NCBI GenBank assembly: GCA_964639445.1
Contig: CAZXDA010000004.1
Span: 1-26,156 of the forward strand
DNA: 26,156 nucleotides
Direction of reading: 5' to 3'
DNA from: 2-01-FULL-49-22 sp964639445
GTDB taxonomy: Bacteria; Patescibacteriota; Saccharimonadia; Saccharimonadales; UBA10212
In this document: in pieces, positions 1 through 8,081 of the stretch
Layout of the letters: each line of letters opens with the position of its first letter
Position numbering within the stretch: position 1 is the first letter of the stretch
Made by a program: the position numbers and the translations under genes
The notes under the pieces: generated by a model
Databases searched by the model: none
Told to the model about the DNA's origin: nothing
What the model saw: the letters and a program-made list of their open reading frames with translations, nothing else

Positions 1-818
1 CCAGCATAAAGTCCTTCGCCCATATATTCTTTAATAACGCCAACCTTTGAAGTTTGAAGTTTGAAGTTTGAAGTTTGCAGATAACCATCTGGGTCTCTGT
101 CAATTGTTGTGCTATCTAAAGGGTCTTTACCGGCCATCACATCAAGCACGGCCGCGGCGTCATCAACCGTCCGTGCCAGCGGCCCAATCACATCCGTACT
201 GCTGGCCATCGCCACCACGCCAGAGCGCGAGATAAGTCCATATGTCGGCTTATAGCCGACAACACCACAAAAGCTGGCCGGCAAACGGATAGAACCGCCC
301 GTATCTGTTCCTAGAGCAAGTGGCACAATATTTAGCGCCACAGCCGCCGCCGAGCCTCCGGAACTGCCGCCCGGCACCCGTGTTTTGTCATGCGGATTTT
401 TAGTCACAAAAAAATCACTGTTTTCAGTGCTTGAGCCATGTGCCCAAGCATCAAGATTGGACTTAGCCACGCAAACGGCGCCGGCGGCTTCTAGCCTCTC
501 GATCGCAGTTGCCTGATAAGGCGCTTCAAAGTCCTTTAGGTATTTAGATGCAGCCGTGGTCTTACCGCCGAATGCTAAAAAATTATCTTTGGCAATAAAA
601 GGCACGCCGGCTAATGGTCCAATTTCTTCGCTGCGCAAAACCTTGTCATCTACTTGCTTAGCCCTTTTTATAGATCGCTCCTTGATTACTGAAATAACGG
701 CGTCAAATTCTTTGTTTGCTTCAATAGCAGCCAGAGATCTCTCGACCAGATTGACGGCACTTAATTCGCCTTTTTGAACGCGCGAAGATATCTCGGAAAT
801 ACTTGGCCACTCAGCCAT
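1..818 (-). CDS. gatA: Aspartyl/glutamyl-tRNA amidotransferase subunit A (partial, 3' end outside window)
   Basis: GatA is the amidase subunit of GatCAB, which converts Glu-tRNA(Gln) and/or Asp-tRNA(Asn) to the amide form by ATP-dependent transamidation. The first ~270 residues are present and begin MAEWPSISEI. The amidase signature is clear: catalytic Lys in IAKDN (about residue 77), the glycine/serine loop GGSSGGSAAA (about 150-159) and the nucleophile Ser in GTDTGGSIR (about 176). The ATG at 816-818 is set by the end of structured element E1, whose GAGG serves as Shine-Dalgarno; gatC lies just upstream on the same strand. Near the window edge a 7-bp tandem repeat is read in frame and adds a Q/T/S/N/F/K-rich loop. 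Family assignment is secure; only the C-terminus is unseen. Confidence 0.95.
   Translation of the reverse strand, partial: MAEWPSISEISSRVQKGELSAVNLVERSLAAIEANKEFDAVISVIKERSIKRAKQVDDKVLRSEEIGPLAGVPFIAKDNFLAFGGKTTAASKYLKDFEAPYQATAIERLEAAGAVCVAKSNLDAWAHGSSTENSDFFVTKNPHDKTRVPGGSSGGSAAAVALNIVPLALGTDTGGSIRLPASFCGVVGYKPTYGLISRSGVVAMASSTDVIGPLARTVDDAAAVLDVMAGKDPLDSTTIDRDPDGYLQTSNFKLQTSKVGVIKEYMGEGLYA
46..77. repeat. Heptanucleotide tandem repeat (TTTGAAG, 4.6 copies) inside gatA
   Basis: Four complete TTTGAAG units plus a partial TTTG. It lies within the gatA reading frame, where it encodes TSNFKLQTSK between the conserved amidase core and the KVGVIKEY strand. Frame is kept on both sides, so the present copy number is compatible with a working protein. 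A gain or loss of one 7-bp unit would shift the frame. Confidence 0.9.
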
Positions 819-949
819 CCCGATTAGACCTCCACTCCGTGGCGAATTTCTAAAGAAATTCTAGGTCTAACGGGATGCGCCCCGTTAGAAGTCTGATTTA
901 CATGTAAATCAAAAATTTGCGTAAGCAAGTTACTTCTAATCGGGGCCAT
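816..949 (-). promoter_or_regulatory. Structured translational leader element E1 (gatA)
   Basis: Short-form member of a five-copy family in this window. Read on the minus strand it begins ATGGCCCCGATTAGAAGT and ends GAGGTCTAATCGGGATG, the last three bases being the gatA start codon. Domain 1: GCCCCG-A-TTAGAAGT pairs with ACTTCTAACGGGGC and encloses two hairpins (TTGC/GCAA and TGATTTA/TAAATCA). Domain 2: CATCCCGTTAGACCT pairs with AGGTCTAATCGGGATG and encloses GAATTTC/GAAATTC and CCAC/GTGG hairpins. Domain 2 sequesters the Shine-Dalgarno and start codon. An ORF of 41 codons (MAPIRSNLLT... ending VEV) starts 2 nt after the gatC stop and ends at TAA 824-826, 5 nt before the gatA ATG. Its role as a switch is inference. 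Confidence 0.75.
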
Positions 950-951
950 TT

Positions 952-1245
952 CTACTCCAGCACTCGCTTGACCTTGAACTGATTTTTCTCAATAGCTGGC
1001 GCTTGAGCCAGCAAATCTTTAGTTTTGGCCTGGTACTCAATAATTTCATCGTCACGCATCACGTTTTTTAGCCCTGTTACCTGATATGTCGGTTCAAGGC
1101 TTTTGGTATCGGCTTTATCAAGTTGCTCAACATAGGTTAAAATCTCAGACAACTCAATCTGTAAGCGCTTAATTTCTCCATCAGTCAGTTTCAGCCGGCT
1201 TAAATGCGCCAATTTCAAAACCTGATCCCGTGTCAACTTTGACAT
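952..1245 (-). CDS. gatC: Aspartyl/glutamyl-tRNA amidotransferase subunit C
   Basis: GatC is the small belt-like subunit that holds GatA and GatB together in the amidotransferase. The 97-residue length and the pattern LTRDQVLKLAHLSRLKLTD, then YVEQLDKADTKSLEPTYQ and a C-terminal MRDDE region match the family. It follows uvrB after a short gap and is followed by E1 and gatA, so gatC-E1-gatA form one unit with gatB not in view. A TATACT -10-like box lies at 1258-1263, 12 nt before the start, so the gene may also have its own promoter. The TAG stop is 2 nt upstream of the E1 leader ORF start. Confidence 0.93.
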   Translation of the reverse strand: MSKLTRDQVLKLAHLSRLKLTDGEIKRLQIELSEILTYVEQLDKADTKSLEPTYQVTGLKNVMRDDEIIEYQAKTKDLLAQAPAIEKNQFKVKRVLE

Positions 1246-1271
1246 AACCTAGAAGTTAGTATAGCACCAGA

Positions 1272-3239
1272 TTACAATTTGGCTCTGACTTCGGCTATCA
1301 GGTCGCGCAGCTCTGCTGCCTTCTCGAATTCCAAGTTGGCGGCGGCTAAATCCATTTGCGATGTCAGATCACGGATCAAAAAGTCGTACTCCTCTTTTGG
1401 AATTTTGCGCAGGTCAATCTTCATGCGCTTGCTCACTTCTTCCTTGACCGCGCGAGGCAAAAGCTCGGATACTTCTCGGGTGATGCTTTTTGGCGTAATG
1501 TCGTGCTCTTTGTTATATTTTTCTTGAATTTCACGGCGGCGATTGGTCTCGTCAATCGCCCGCTTCATGCTACCGGTCATAACATCGGCGTACATTAAAA
1601 CCCGGCCTTCAACGTGTCTGGCAGCACGGCCGACCGTTTGAATTAATGACTGCTCGGAGCGCAAAAAACCTTCTTTGTCGGCATCTAAAATAACGACCAG
1701 ACTTACTTCTGGCAGATCCAACCCCTCACGCAGCAGGTTTATGCCCACTAGCACATCATAAACTCCAAGCCGCAAATCACGCAGGATATCGGTTCGTTCC
1801 AACGTATCGATTTCTGAATGCAAATACATGACTTTAATGTTCAAGTCGGCTAAGTACTCAGCTAAATCTTCGGCCATGCGTTTGGTCAAAGTAGTCACTA
1901 AAACTCTTTGCTTTTTATCTATTGTTGTTCTGATTTCGGCGATTAAATCATCTATTTGGCCCTCAACTGGCCGCACTTCAATCTGTGGGTCAAGTAAACC
2001 TGTTGGTCTGATGATTTGCTCCACCGGTTTTGGTGAGCGCGTCAGCTCCCACTCTGCTGGCGTGGCGCTAGTGTAAATCACCTCATTCATATGCCTCTCG
2101 AATTCAGAAAAAGTTAGCGGCCGGTTATCTAATGCACTTGGCAGACGGAAACCATGCTCAACTAACACTTCTTTGCGTGAACGGTCGCCGTGGTACATTC
2201 CACGCACTTGTGGAATGGTCATATGCGATTCGTCAACAAACATTAGATAGTCATCTGGAAAATAATCTAGCAATGTTGCTGGCTGTTCGCCTTCTTCGCG
2301 ATCGGTCAAATAGCGGCTGTAGTTTTCAATGCCTTTGACGAAACCGGTTTGCTCCAGCATCTCGATATCAAACTTTACACGTTGCTCGAGACGTTGCGCC
2401 TCAAGCAGTTTGCTTTGATCTTTGAACCACTTCAATCGCTGCTCGGTTTCTTCCTGAATTTTAACAATCGCGCGCTTTAGCTTCTCTTCTGGAGTTACGA
2501 AGTGGCTGCTAGGGAAAATACTTACACGATCCAGCAATTTTTCAATCTCGCCGGTTAACGGATTAATTTGAGTGATTTTCTCAACTTCGTCACCAAAAAG
2601 TTCGATTCGATACGCTGCTTCGTCACCTGCTGGGAAGACATCAACTACATCCCCTCTTACCCGAAAATTACCTCGTTCAAACGCCATGTCATTACGGCGA
2701 TATTGAATGTCAGTCAATCGTCTAAGCAGCTTGTCGCGCAGCAACCTTTCACCGCGCTTAATTCTAACCGTCATATTGGTGTAGTCTTCGACCGAACCAA
2801 TGCCGTAAATGCACGACACGGAGGCAACAATAATGACATCACGCCGCGACAGCAGCGCTTCTGTTGCGGCGTGACGCAACCGGTCAATCTCCTCGTTAAT
2901 ATCGCTGTCTTTTTCAATATAAGTATCGGTCCGTGGTACGTAAGCCTCCGGCTGGTAATAGTCAAAGTAGCTGACAAAATAGTGAACTGCGCTATCGGGA
3001 AAAAACTGTCGAAACTCGTTATAAAGCTGCGCGGCCAGCGTTTTGTTATGACTTAAAACTAGTGTCGGTTTTTGAGTATTTGCAATCACGTTAGCCATAG
3101 TGAATGTTTTACCGCTACCGGTCACACCGAGTAAAACCTGGTGCTTTTCACCGGTTTCTAATCCTTCGATCAACTTAGCGATGGCTGCCGGTTGATCTCC
3201 TGTCGGCTTATAGACACTCCTCAAATGGAACTTGGCCAT
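1272..3239 (-). CDS. uvrB: UvrABC excinuclease subunit B
   Basis: UvrB is the damage-verifying helicase-like subunit of nucleotide excision repair; it takes DNA from UvrA and recruits UvrC. About 655 residues, the normal length. Visible are Walker A GVTGSGKT (about 39-46), the Tyr-rich beta-hairpin YFDYYQPEAYVPRTDTY that clamps DNA, motif II DESH, the helicase signature QTVGRAARH, and a C-terminal UVR motif (MDLAAANLEFEKAAELRDLI) that binds UvrC. Two adjacent ATGs exist (3242 and 3239). The -10-like TACAAT at 3246-3251 ends 6 nt before the second, the same spacing as other genes here, so the second is preferred. It sits downstream of the LOG-family gene, ahead of gatC. Confidence 0.97.
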   Translation of the reverse strand: MAKFHLRSVYKPTGDQPAAIAKLIEGLETGEKHQVLLGVTGSGKTFTMANVIANTQKPTLVLSHNKTLAAQLYNEFRQFFPDSAVHYFVSYFDYYQPEAYVPRTDTYIEKDSDINEEIDRLRHAATEALLSRRDVIIVASVSCIYGIGSVEDYTNMTVRIKRGERLLRDKLLRRLTDIQYRRNDMAFERGNFRVRGDVVDVFPAGDEAAYRIELFGDEVEKITQINPLTGEIEKLLDRVSIFPSSHFVTPEEKLKRAIVKIQEETEQRLKWFKDQSKLLEAQRLEQRVKFDIEMLEQTGFVKGIENYSRYLTDREEGEQPATLLDYFPDDYLMFVDESHMTIPQVRGMYHGDRSRKEVLVEHGFRLPSALDNRPLTFSEFERHMNEVIYTSATPAEWELTRSPKPVEQIIRPTGLLDPQIEVRPVEGQIDDLIAEIRTTIDKKQRVLVTTLTKRMAEDLAEYLADLNIKVMYLHSEIDTLERTDILRDLRLGVYDVLVGINLLREGLDLPEVSLVVILDADKEGFLRSEQSLIQTVGRAARHVEGRVLMYADVMTGSMKRAIDETNRRREIQEKYNKEHDITPKSITREVSELLPRAVKEEVSKRMKIDLRKIPKEEYDFLIRDLTSQMDLAAANLEFEKAAELRDLIAEVRAKL

Positions 3240-3245
3240 CATTCA

Positions 3246-3251
3246 ATTGTA
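3246..3251 (-). promoter_or_regulatory. Putative -10 box of uvrB
   Basis: TACAAT on the minus strand, 6 nt before the second in-frame ATG of uvrB. No good -35 is visible 16-18 bp upstream, which lies in the 3' end of the LOG-family gene. The call rests mainly on the recurring spacing seen elsewhere in the window. Confidence 0.4.
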
Positions 3252-3260
3252 TCAACCAAT

Positions 3261-3830
3261 CTACTTATATATCGAGAGGTATGAGTGGTGGAGTTTATCA
3301 AGCAGGTGAGTGAGTCTGGTGATCAGCTTGTCCGGGTCTTCTTCAAAAATTACCAAGTCAGGATTGGCATTGGGTAGAAGTTTTAGCAGACTTTCGATTT
3401 GGGCGCTGATACCGCCAGCGCTTTCCAAAACACCAATCGGAGTGTGAGTCTCGGCCGCGATAGTGAATTCATGAAGCGTGCCCAAACGACCGCCGATGGT
3501 TACAACCGCATCGGCAGAGTTGATTAGCAAAGCATCCCGGCCGCCATAATGCAGGCCGGTATACAAAATAGCATCATAATTTTTAAGCGGCAGCCGGTAT
3601 TTAACGGTGTGTTCAACTTTGGTAGCGGCAGGGCTTATACCTAAACTCATCTTGCCGCCTGCAGCCTTATAGCCGGCCGCGGCATCATCTGGTAGCCCCA
3701 TTGTGGCGCCGGTCATTAAAGTGTGGCCAGCCTTGGCAATGGCCGCGCCAATTTCTTTCGCCAACTCCGCGCCACGCTCAACACTGTAGCCCTTAGCCGC
3801 ACCAGAAACACAGATTTGGTACTTTCCCAC
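3261..3830 (-). CDS. LOG-family / TIGR00725-like Rossmann-fold protein
   Basis: 189 residues with a single Rossmann-type domain of the lysine-decarboxylase-like (LOG, DprA-related) superfamily. Features are the N-terminal ICVSGAAKGY strand-loop, GAAIAKAGHTLMTGATMGLPD with its glycine loop, and the family signature GGRLGTLHEFTIA (about 112-124), a variant of PGGxGTxxE. Relatives bind nucleotides; some are cytokinin riboside phosphoribohydrolases, others have no known substrate, so no reaction is assigned. The start is GTG, directly after the TAA of the upstream gene, with GGAGG of that gene's end as Shine-Dalgarno, so translation is probably coupled. Confidence 0.8.
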   Translation of the reverse strand: MGKYQICVSGAAKGYSVERGAELAKEIGAAIAKAGHTLMTGATMGLPDDAAAGYKAAGGKMSLGISPAATKVEHTVKYRLPLKNYDAILYTGLHYGGRDALLINSADAVVTIGGRLGTLHEFTIAAETHTPIGVLESAGGISAQIESLLKLLPNANPDLVIFEEDPDKLITRLTHLLDKLHHSYLSIYK

Positions 3831-4889
3831 TTATTCCTCCATGCTCACATATTCATTAACCAATTCAGTTACTGGCGGCATAGCCGGCAATGACCCCTTA
3901 GTAATCAGTTCTTGACCTATTTCATCAACATCACCATGTAACGAGCTGGCAACTTGGTGGTATCTATCAATCAGCCGCTGCCACAACGATTGCGCTCCAT
4001 AGTCAAACACAGCCGTATGAAGCTCTGGTTTTTTAAAGTGATTAATAGCTATGTCTTTGAGGTTAAAAGATACCGGTTGCCGGCCATCGCTTACCAAAGA
4101 CTGGCAATCAGCCCACCATCCTAGAGTCGGATGCAAATGGTGCAGCGACTCGTAATATCCTTCTCTGTTGAGCGATTGCAAGCCGGAAAGCAGCAAAAGC
4201 GCAAGAGCGAAAACTGAGGCGCTATTTAAATCTGGAGATGGCCAAATGCCGACTGCGCCCATTTGCTTGTTGAGAGCAACATATGTCGCGGGGCCAGGCC
4301 AAGGCGCCCACCGGCCGGCTGCAAACTCGACAATTTTTATCGGCCGAAGCTCATAATCCGAACTATTAAGTTTACTTAGTATTTTGGCGGTTGTTTTTTG
4401 CCAGCTGGCCGGCTCTACAGAACTGGCGACTAGAAAAACCTCGGCTGCATCTTCTCTTTTAATTAATGAATTGATTGAACGGTAATGAAGATGCTTGGCT
4501 ATTCTCTTCGGCGGATTTTGGGCTAGAAGCGTTTTAATAACCGCGTTTTTGACGACCCACATTTCTTCGGTTTGGCTACAATGATGCAAAAGTTGCACAG
4601 CCTTTGACATACGTTCACGCAGACTGTTTTGAGATGAAGTGCCTAACGCTCTATCAAGCATGGCAGCGTCTTTTTCAAAACGCACCAGCAAGGCATGGTA
4701 TAGTTCGGCGTCAGTCGTATCTTCGGGATCTAAGCCAAGTTGGGCTATTTTAACTCGTAGTTTCTGTTTGTTCTCGGCAATTAAGCGCACGTCTTCGCTT
4801 GGGTAGCCGCACTGAGCTTCCAGCTTAGCCAAAGCGGAAGTAATTTCTTTTTCTGATTTACCTAAGAGTCTAGCCAGAGCCTTACTCAT
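3831..4889 (-). CDS. Conserved-looking hypothetical protein (about 352 aa)
   Basis: I do not recognise this family. The N-terminal third is strongly helical and charged (MSKALARLLGKSEKEITSAL..., LRVKIAQLGLDPEDTTDAEL). The middle contains W/P-rich stretches (AAGRWAPWPGPATY, GAVGIWPSPD) and a hydrophobic segment VFALALLLLSGLQSL that is more likely a buried helix than a membrane span. No signal peptide or catalytic signature is visible. An upstream TTG at 4910 would add seven residues; the ATG at 4889 is preferred, with a GAGAG Shine-Dalgarno-like stretch upstream. It overlaps nothing but abuts the LOG-family gene with zero spacing, so the two are co-translated. Function unknown. Confidence 0.75.
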   Translation of the reverse strand: MSKALARLLGKSEKEITSALAKLEAQCGYPSEDVRLIAENKQKLRVKIAQLGLDPEDTTDAELYHALLVRFEKDAAMLDRALGTSSQNSLRERMSKAVQLLHHCSQTEEMWVVKNAVIKTLLAQNPPKRIAKHLHYRSINSLIKREDAAEVFLVASSVEPASWQKTTAKILSKLNSSDYELRPIKIVEFAAGRWAPWPGPATYVALNKQMGAVGIWPSPDLNSASVFALALLLLSGLQSLNREGYYESLHHLHPTLGWWADCQSLVSDGRQPVSFNLKDIAINHFKKPELHTAVFDYGAQSLWQRLIDRYHQVASSLHGDVDEIGQELITKGSLPAMPPVTELVNEYVSMEE

Positions 4890-4910
4890 CACAACTCTCG
4901 CTGGAAGCAA

Positions 4911-5018
4911 TTATCAATTTACAATGATCAATTTTCAATAAATTAACATTTATCATTTGCCAATTTTTAATTGTTAATTGGTAAATTAATGTGAATTGTG
5001 AATTGTTAAATGTAAATT
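4911..5018. repeat. AT-rich intergenic tract with AATTG/CAATT iterations
   Basis: The spacer between the pfkB-like stop and the hypothetical gene is almost pure A/T and repeatedly uses AATTG, CAATT and TTAAAT words. It contains the imperfect hairpin CCAATT...AATTGG around 4960-4981. It probably supplies the promoter of the hypothetical-LOG-uvrB unit, but no single -35/-10 pair stands out. Confidence 0.5.
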
Positions 5019-6026
5019 TCATTTAAGTCTTTCTGGATGATAGCTTTCGGGTGCTACACGTAAAAAATGCTCAATTTCTTTTTCGGTAAGTAATCCCGCC
5101 TGGGCACCAACCTTTTGTACCACGCTCATGGCATTAATTGGCGCCCACAGCAGCGCACCGGCAATGTCTGCACCACGCATTACTGCAGCCACAAACGTCG
5201 CGCTAAAGGCATCGCCTGCCCCGGTGCGATCATATGGCGGTTTAGGGTCAGGATAAATCGGCATTTTATATCTGTTAATGCCGTCCGAGGCATAAGCGCC
5301 GTTATGGCCGTCACTTATTAAAACTATTCTTGGCCCAAGTTCATGTAATTTGTCCAGCAGCTCATGAATTTTTTCATGATTACCGCCCGTGATCTGAGCT
5401 GCTTCTTCGCGATTGACGGCTAAAATATCGCTGCGAGCATAGATTTTCTTGAGCCGCTGCGGGCCGGCCTCCAGTTGAAATGTGCCGGGCTGAAATGCCA
5501 GCATGACATGCGGATGGGCATCCAGCCAGTCGGCAATTTGATCATGATATTCCAAGGCATGCTTTGAAACAGAGCTAAAGTAAATCCATTTGGGCATATC
5601 GATTACTCTAAAGCGCGGCCAATGGTACTCATAATCTTCATGTTTAATCAAAATGGTGCGATCGTCTTTGTACCACAGAACATAATGGTAATTGCTCTTT
5701 TTATGAGGGTTAATGTGCACGAAACGGATGTCCACGCCAGCCTTTTTGAGAGCAAGCAAAATATCACGACCCCAATCATCATCACCGATGTTCGACACCA
5801 AGCCAGAGCGGAGGCCTAATTTGGCAAAGCAAACAGATGCATTAGAGGCATTACCAACCGCCGGCACTATCTCTGCATGGTCAAACGGCACTTTAGTGGC
5901 AAACGGCACAGACAGTCTTGGCCCGTCTGTCGATTTTTCTATCCGCGCTTCAGAATCAATCAGTCTTATAAAGGCATCAGTCACCACATCGCCCACACTT
6001 AAAACGTCCAGTTGTGACTCAGCCAT
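5019..6026 (-). CDS. PfkB-family carbohydrate kinase
   Basis: 335-residue ribokinase-fold sugar kinase. The N-terminal VLSVGDVVTDAFIRL strand and glycine region, the central NASNASVCFAKLGLRSGLVSNIGDDDWG (substrate-site equivalent of the PfkB-1 signature), and the PfkB-2 signature DRTGAGDAFSATF (about 267-279, with the catalytic Asp) are all present. The phosphoryl acceptor cannot be read from sequence: fructose-6-phosphate, fructose-1-phosphate, ribose or a nucleoside are all possible. Its position right after class II aldolase and in a line of sugar-phosphate genes makes a hexose-phosphate substrate attractive but unproven. Start ATG is fixed by the end of element E2. Confidence 0.88.
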   Translation of the reverse strand: MAESQLDVLSVGDVVTDAFIRLIDSEARIEKSTDGPRLSVPFATKVPFDHAEIVPAVGNASNASVCFAKLGLRSGLVSNIGDDDWGRDILLALKKAGVDIRFVHINPHKKSNYHYVLWYKDDRTILIKHEDYEYHWPRFRVIDMPKWIYFSSVSKHALEYHDQIADWLDAHPHVMLAFQPGTFQLEAGPQRLKKIYARSDILAVNREEAAQITGGNHEKIHELLDKLHELGPRIVLISDGHNGAYASDGINRYKMPIYPDPKPPYDRTGAGDAFSATFVAAVMRGADIAGALLWAPINAMSVVQKVGAQAGLLTEKEIEHFLRVAPESYHPERLK

Positions 6027-6159
6027 CCCGATTGGACCTCCGCTTCGCGGCAGATTTCTGCGAAATCTTAGGTCTAACGGGATGTGCCCCGTTAGAAGTC
6101 TGATTTGCCCATAGCAAATCAGAAATTTTCGTCAGAAAGTTACTTCTAATCGGGACCAT
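6024..6159 (-). promoter_or_regulatory. Structured translational leader element E2 (pfkB-like gene)
   Basis: Short form, closest to E1. Starts ATGGTCCCGATTAGAAGT and ends GGAGGTCCAATCGGGATG on the pfkB-like start codon. Domain 1 hairpins: TTTC/GAAA and a 9-bp CTGATTTGC/GCAAATCAG. Domain 2 hairpins: AGATTTC/GAAATCT and CCGC/GCGG; the last covaries with CCAC/GTGG of E1. One T-to-C change (GGTCC) mismatches the closing stem. The element ORF (46 codons, MVPIRSNFLT...) has lost the shared TAA by a frame change and instead ends at a TGA overlapping the first codons of the pfkB-like gene (6019-6021). The upstream aldolase stop is 29 nt away. Confidence 0.72.
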
Positions 6160-6188
6160 AATTCTTGAGCTTATCTTAGCATAAGCGG

Positions 6189-7100
6189 CTAGATGGAACG
6201 AGCTTTGCCGGCAGAATTAAACATGTCAATTTTGGCTTCCACGACTTTCTGAACTTCATCTATCACTTGGCCCATCAGTTTAACTATGGCGTACTCAGTT
6301 TTATTCTTGGCCAAAGCTTCTTCCAGTGTGTCACGGTAGGCAATGCGCATATCGGTATTTATATTAATTTTGCTAATGCCGGCCTTAACAGCTTCTATAA
6401 AGTAATGGCGGGCCGTGCCGCTGCCGCCGTGCAAAGACAAATTGCAATCAACCGCTTGACGAATTTCCTTCAACAAATCGATATCTAGAACCTTTGGTAC
6501 GGGATAATGGCCGTGTAAATTACCGATGGCTACAGCATACGTATCAATACCAGTCTCAGCTACAAAGCGGGCAGCCTCTTGCGGTTTAGTAAAGTATTTC
6601 TTAACTTCGTCATAATCGATTTTTTCGGTGTGCAGGTTGCTACTACCGGCAAAATAGTGCGGTTCGGCTTCTACCATTGACCCAGTCAGTTTAGCCGCTC
6701 TGACAACCTGTTTAGTTTCAGTTATGATTTCTTCATCTGTGGCATTGTGCCTGGCTTGTGAAATATCGATATGAATACATTCAAAACCAGCGGTTATTCC
6801 GGCAACGGCATCTTTTACACTCGGGCTGTGGTCTAAATTGATATACATTTCTACGCCATATTGAGATTTATAGTTATCTACCAAATCGCGGACATTATCC
6901 AAACCCATCATGTCTGCCTCGGTTTTACTGACCTCAACCAACACCGGTGCTTTTTTGGTAATTGCCGCCCTAACTACCGCAATTAAAGTTTCCTGGTTAT
7001 CTAGATTAAAAGCCCCTAACGCAAAATGCTCGCGGTTAGCGCGTTCAAACATCGTCCTAGCCAGCTCACAATTCTTCCTAATTTGCGTCAAAGTCGGCAT
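6189..7100 (-). CDS. fba: Class II fructose-bisphosphate aldolase
   Basis: 303-residue zinc-dependent aldolase that cleaves fructose-1,6-bisphosphate to DHAP and glyceraldehyde-3-phosphate. Family marks are LDHSPSVKD with the first metal-binding His, HIDISQARHNATDEE, AEPHYFAG, the second His region GNLHGHYPVPK, and the phosphate/metal loop LHGGSGT followed by KININTDMRIAYRD. Tagatose- or keto-gluconate-bisphosphate aldolases of the same family cannot be fully excluded. The ATG follows the tktC stop by 3 nt, so the two genes are in one operon, and E2 plus the PfkB-like kinase follow. Confidence 0.92.
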   Translation of the reverse strand: MPTLTQIRKNCELARTMFERANREHFALGAFNLDNQETLIAVVRAAITKKAPVLVEVSKTEADMMGLDNVRDLVDNYKSQYGVEMYINLDHSPSVKDAVAGITAGFECIHIDISQARHNATDEEIITETKQVVRAAKLTGSMVEAEPHYFAGSSNLHTEKIDYDEVKKYFTKPQEAARFVAETGIDTYAVAIGNLHGHYPVPKVLDIDLLKEIRQAVDCNLSLHGGSGTARHYFIEAVKAGISKININTDMRIAYRDTLEEALAKNKTEYAIVKLMGQVIDEVQKVVEAKIDMFNSAGKARSI

Positions 7101-7103
7101 GAT

Positions 7104-8081
7104 TTAGTGTTTATGATTTGTATGATCTGAGAGTAGGTGTTCGGCGGCGGAGGCGATGTGGTCGGCGTCAAGACCAAAGTGTTTTAGTAGCTCATCCGGC
7201 TGGCCGCTTTCGCCAAAGCGGTCGCGCATGCCGATTCTAATCATCGGCGTGGGTAGCTTTTCACCCAAAAGTTCGGCTATCGCTCCGCCCAGACCTCCGT
7301 TTATCTGCCCTTCTTCGGCTGTCACCGCGTGTCGCGTTTTACGCACGCTTTCCAAAATCGTTTCCTCATCCAACGGCTTAAGGGTTGGCACGTGCACCAC
7401 TTCGGCATCTACACCTTTTTTATCTAAAATCTTAGCGGCTGCCAGCGCCTGGTAAGTCATAGTGCCGGTTGCAATCAGGCTGACTTCCGCACCTTCGCGA
7501 TACACATACGCTTTGCCGATTTCAAACGGCGTTTTATCAGTTGTGATAATTGGCGTGGCCTCGCGTGCTAGGCGCATATAGTTCGGCCGCTTATCTGTCG
7601 CCATAGCCAATGTCGCTTTAGCTGCCTCCAAAGAATCGCACGGTGCAATTACTACCATATTTGGTAGTGCGCGCATTAACGCCAAATCCTCCAACATCTG
7701 ATGGGTGGCGCCATCAGGCCCCACACTAACACCCGAATGTGAGCCGACGATTTTAACCGGCCGATCGTTTAGGCAGATGGTTGTGCGGATTTGCTCCCAG
7801 TTACGCCCCGGGCTAAAAGTAGCGTAACTAGAAACAAATGGTATTTTGCCCATGGCCGCCAGACCAGCGCCCATTGTGGCTAAATTCTGCTCAGCCACAC
7901 CAACTTCTATAAATCTCTCCGGGAATGCCTCGGCAAAAAAATGCATTTGCGTTGATTCCGTCAAATCGGCTACCGCGCCGACCACGTTTTTCCAGCGCTT
8001 ACCGGCCTCCAGCAGTCCCATACCGAAACCTTTGCGAATCGGCTCCAACTCGCTCCAGTCGCTTCTGAGATAAACTTCCAT
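7104..8081 (-). CDS. tktC: Transketolase, C-terminal subunit (pyrimidine-binding and C-terminal domains)
   Basis: 325-residue second half of a split transketolase. It contains the pyrimidine-binding domain with GVAEQNLATMGAGLAAMGKIPFVSSYATF (the Glu in VAEQN activates thiamine diphosphate), GSHSGVSVGPDGATHQ, and the C-terminal domain ending RIGMRDRFGESGQPDELL. Together with tktN it transfers two-carbon ketol units in the non-oxidative pentose-phosphate pathway. Split transketolases occur in archaea and CPR bacteria, so this is not a broken gene. Its ATG overlaps the TGA of the spacer ORF (TGATG). The GGGAG Shine-Dalgarno sits in the loop of a small GAAG/CTTC hairpin (8084-8095). Confidence 0.93.
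   Translation of the reverse strand: MEVYLRSDWSELEPIRKGFGMGLLEAGKRWKNVVGAVADLTESTQMHFFAEAFPERFIEVGVAEQNLATMGAGLAAMGKIPFVSSYATFSPGRNWEQIRTTICLNDRPVKIVGSHSGVSVGPDGATHQMLEDLALMRALPNMVVIAPCDSLEAAKATLAMATDKRPNYMRLAREATPIITTDKTPFEIGKAYVYREGAEVSLIATGTMTYQALAAAKILDKKGVDAEVVHVPTLKPLDEETILESVRKTRHAVTAEEGQINGGLGGAIAELLGEKLPTPMIRIGMRDRFGESGQPDELLKHFGLDADHIASAAEHLLSDHTNHKH

Noticed and set aside
2568..3056. Long plus-strand ORF opposite uvrB (162 codons) and similar antisense frames
   Set aside because: They lie fully opposite strongly conserved genes, lack start signals and have no recognisable protein features.
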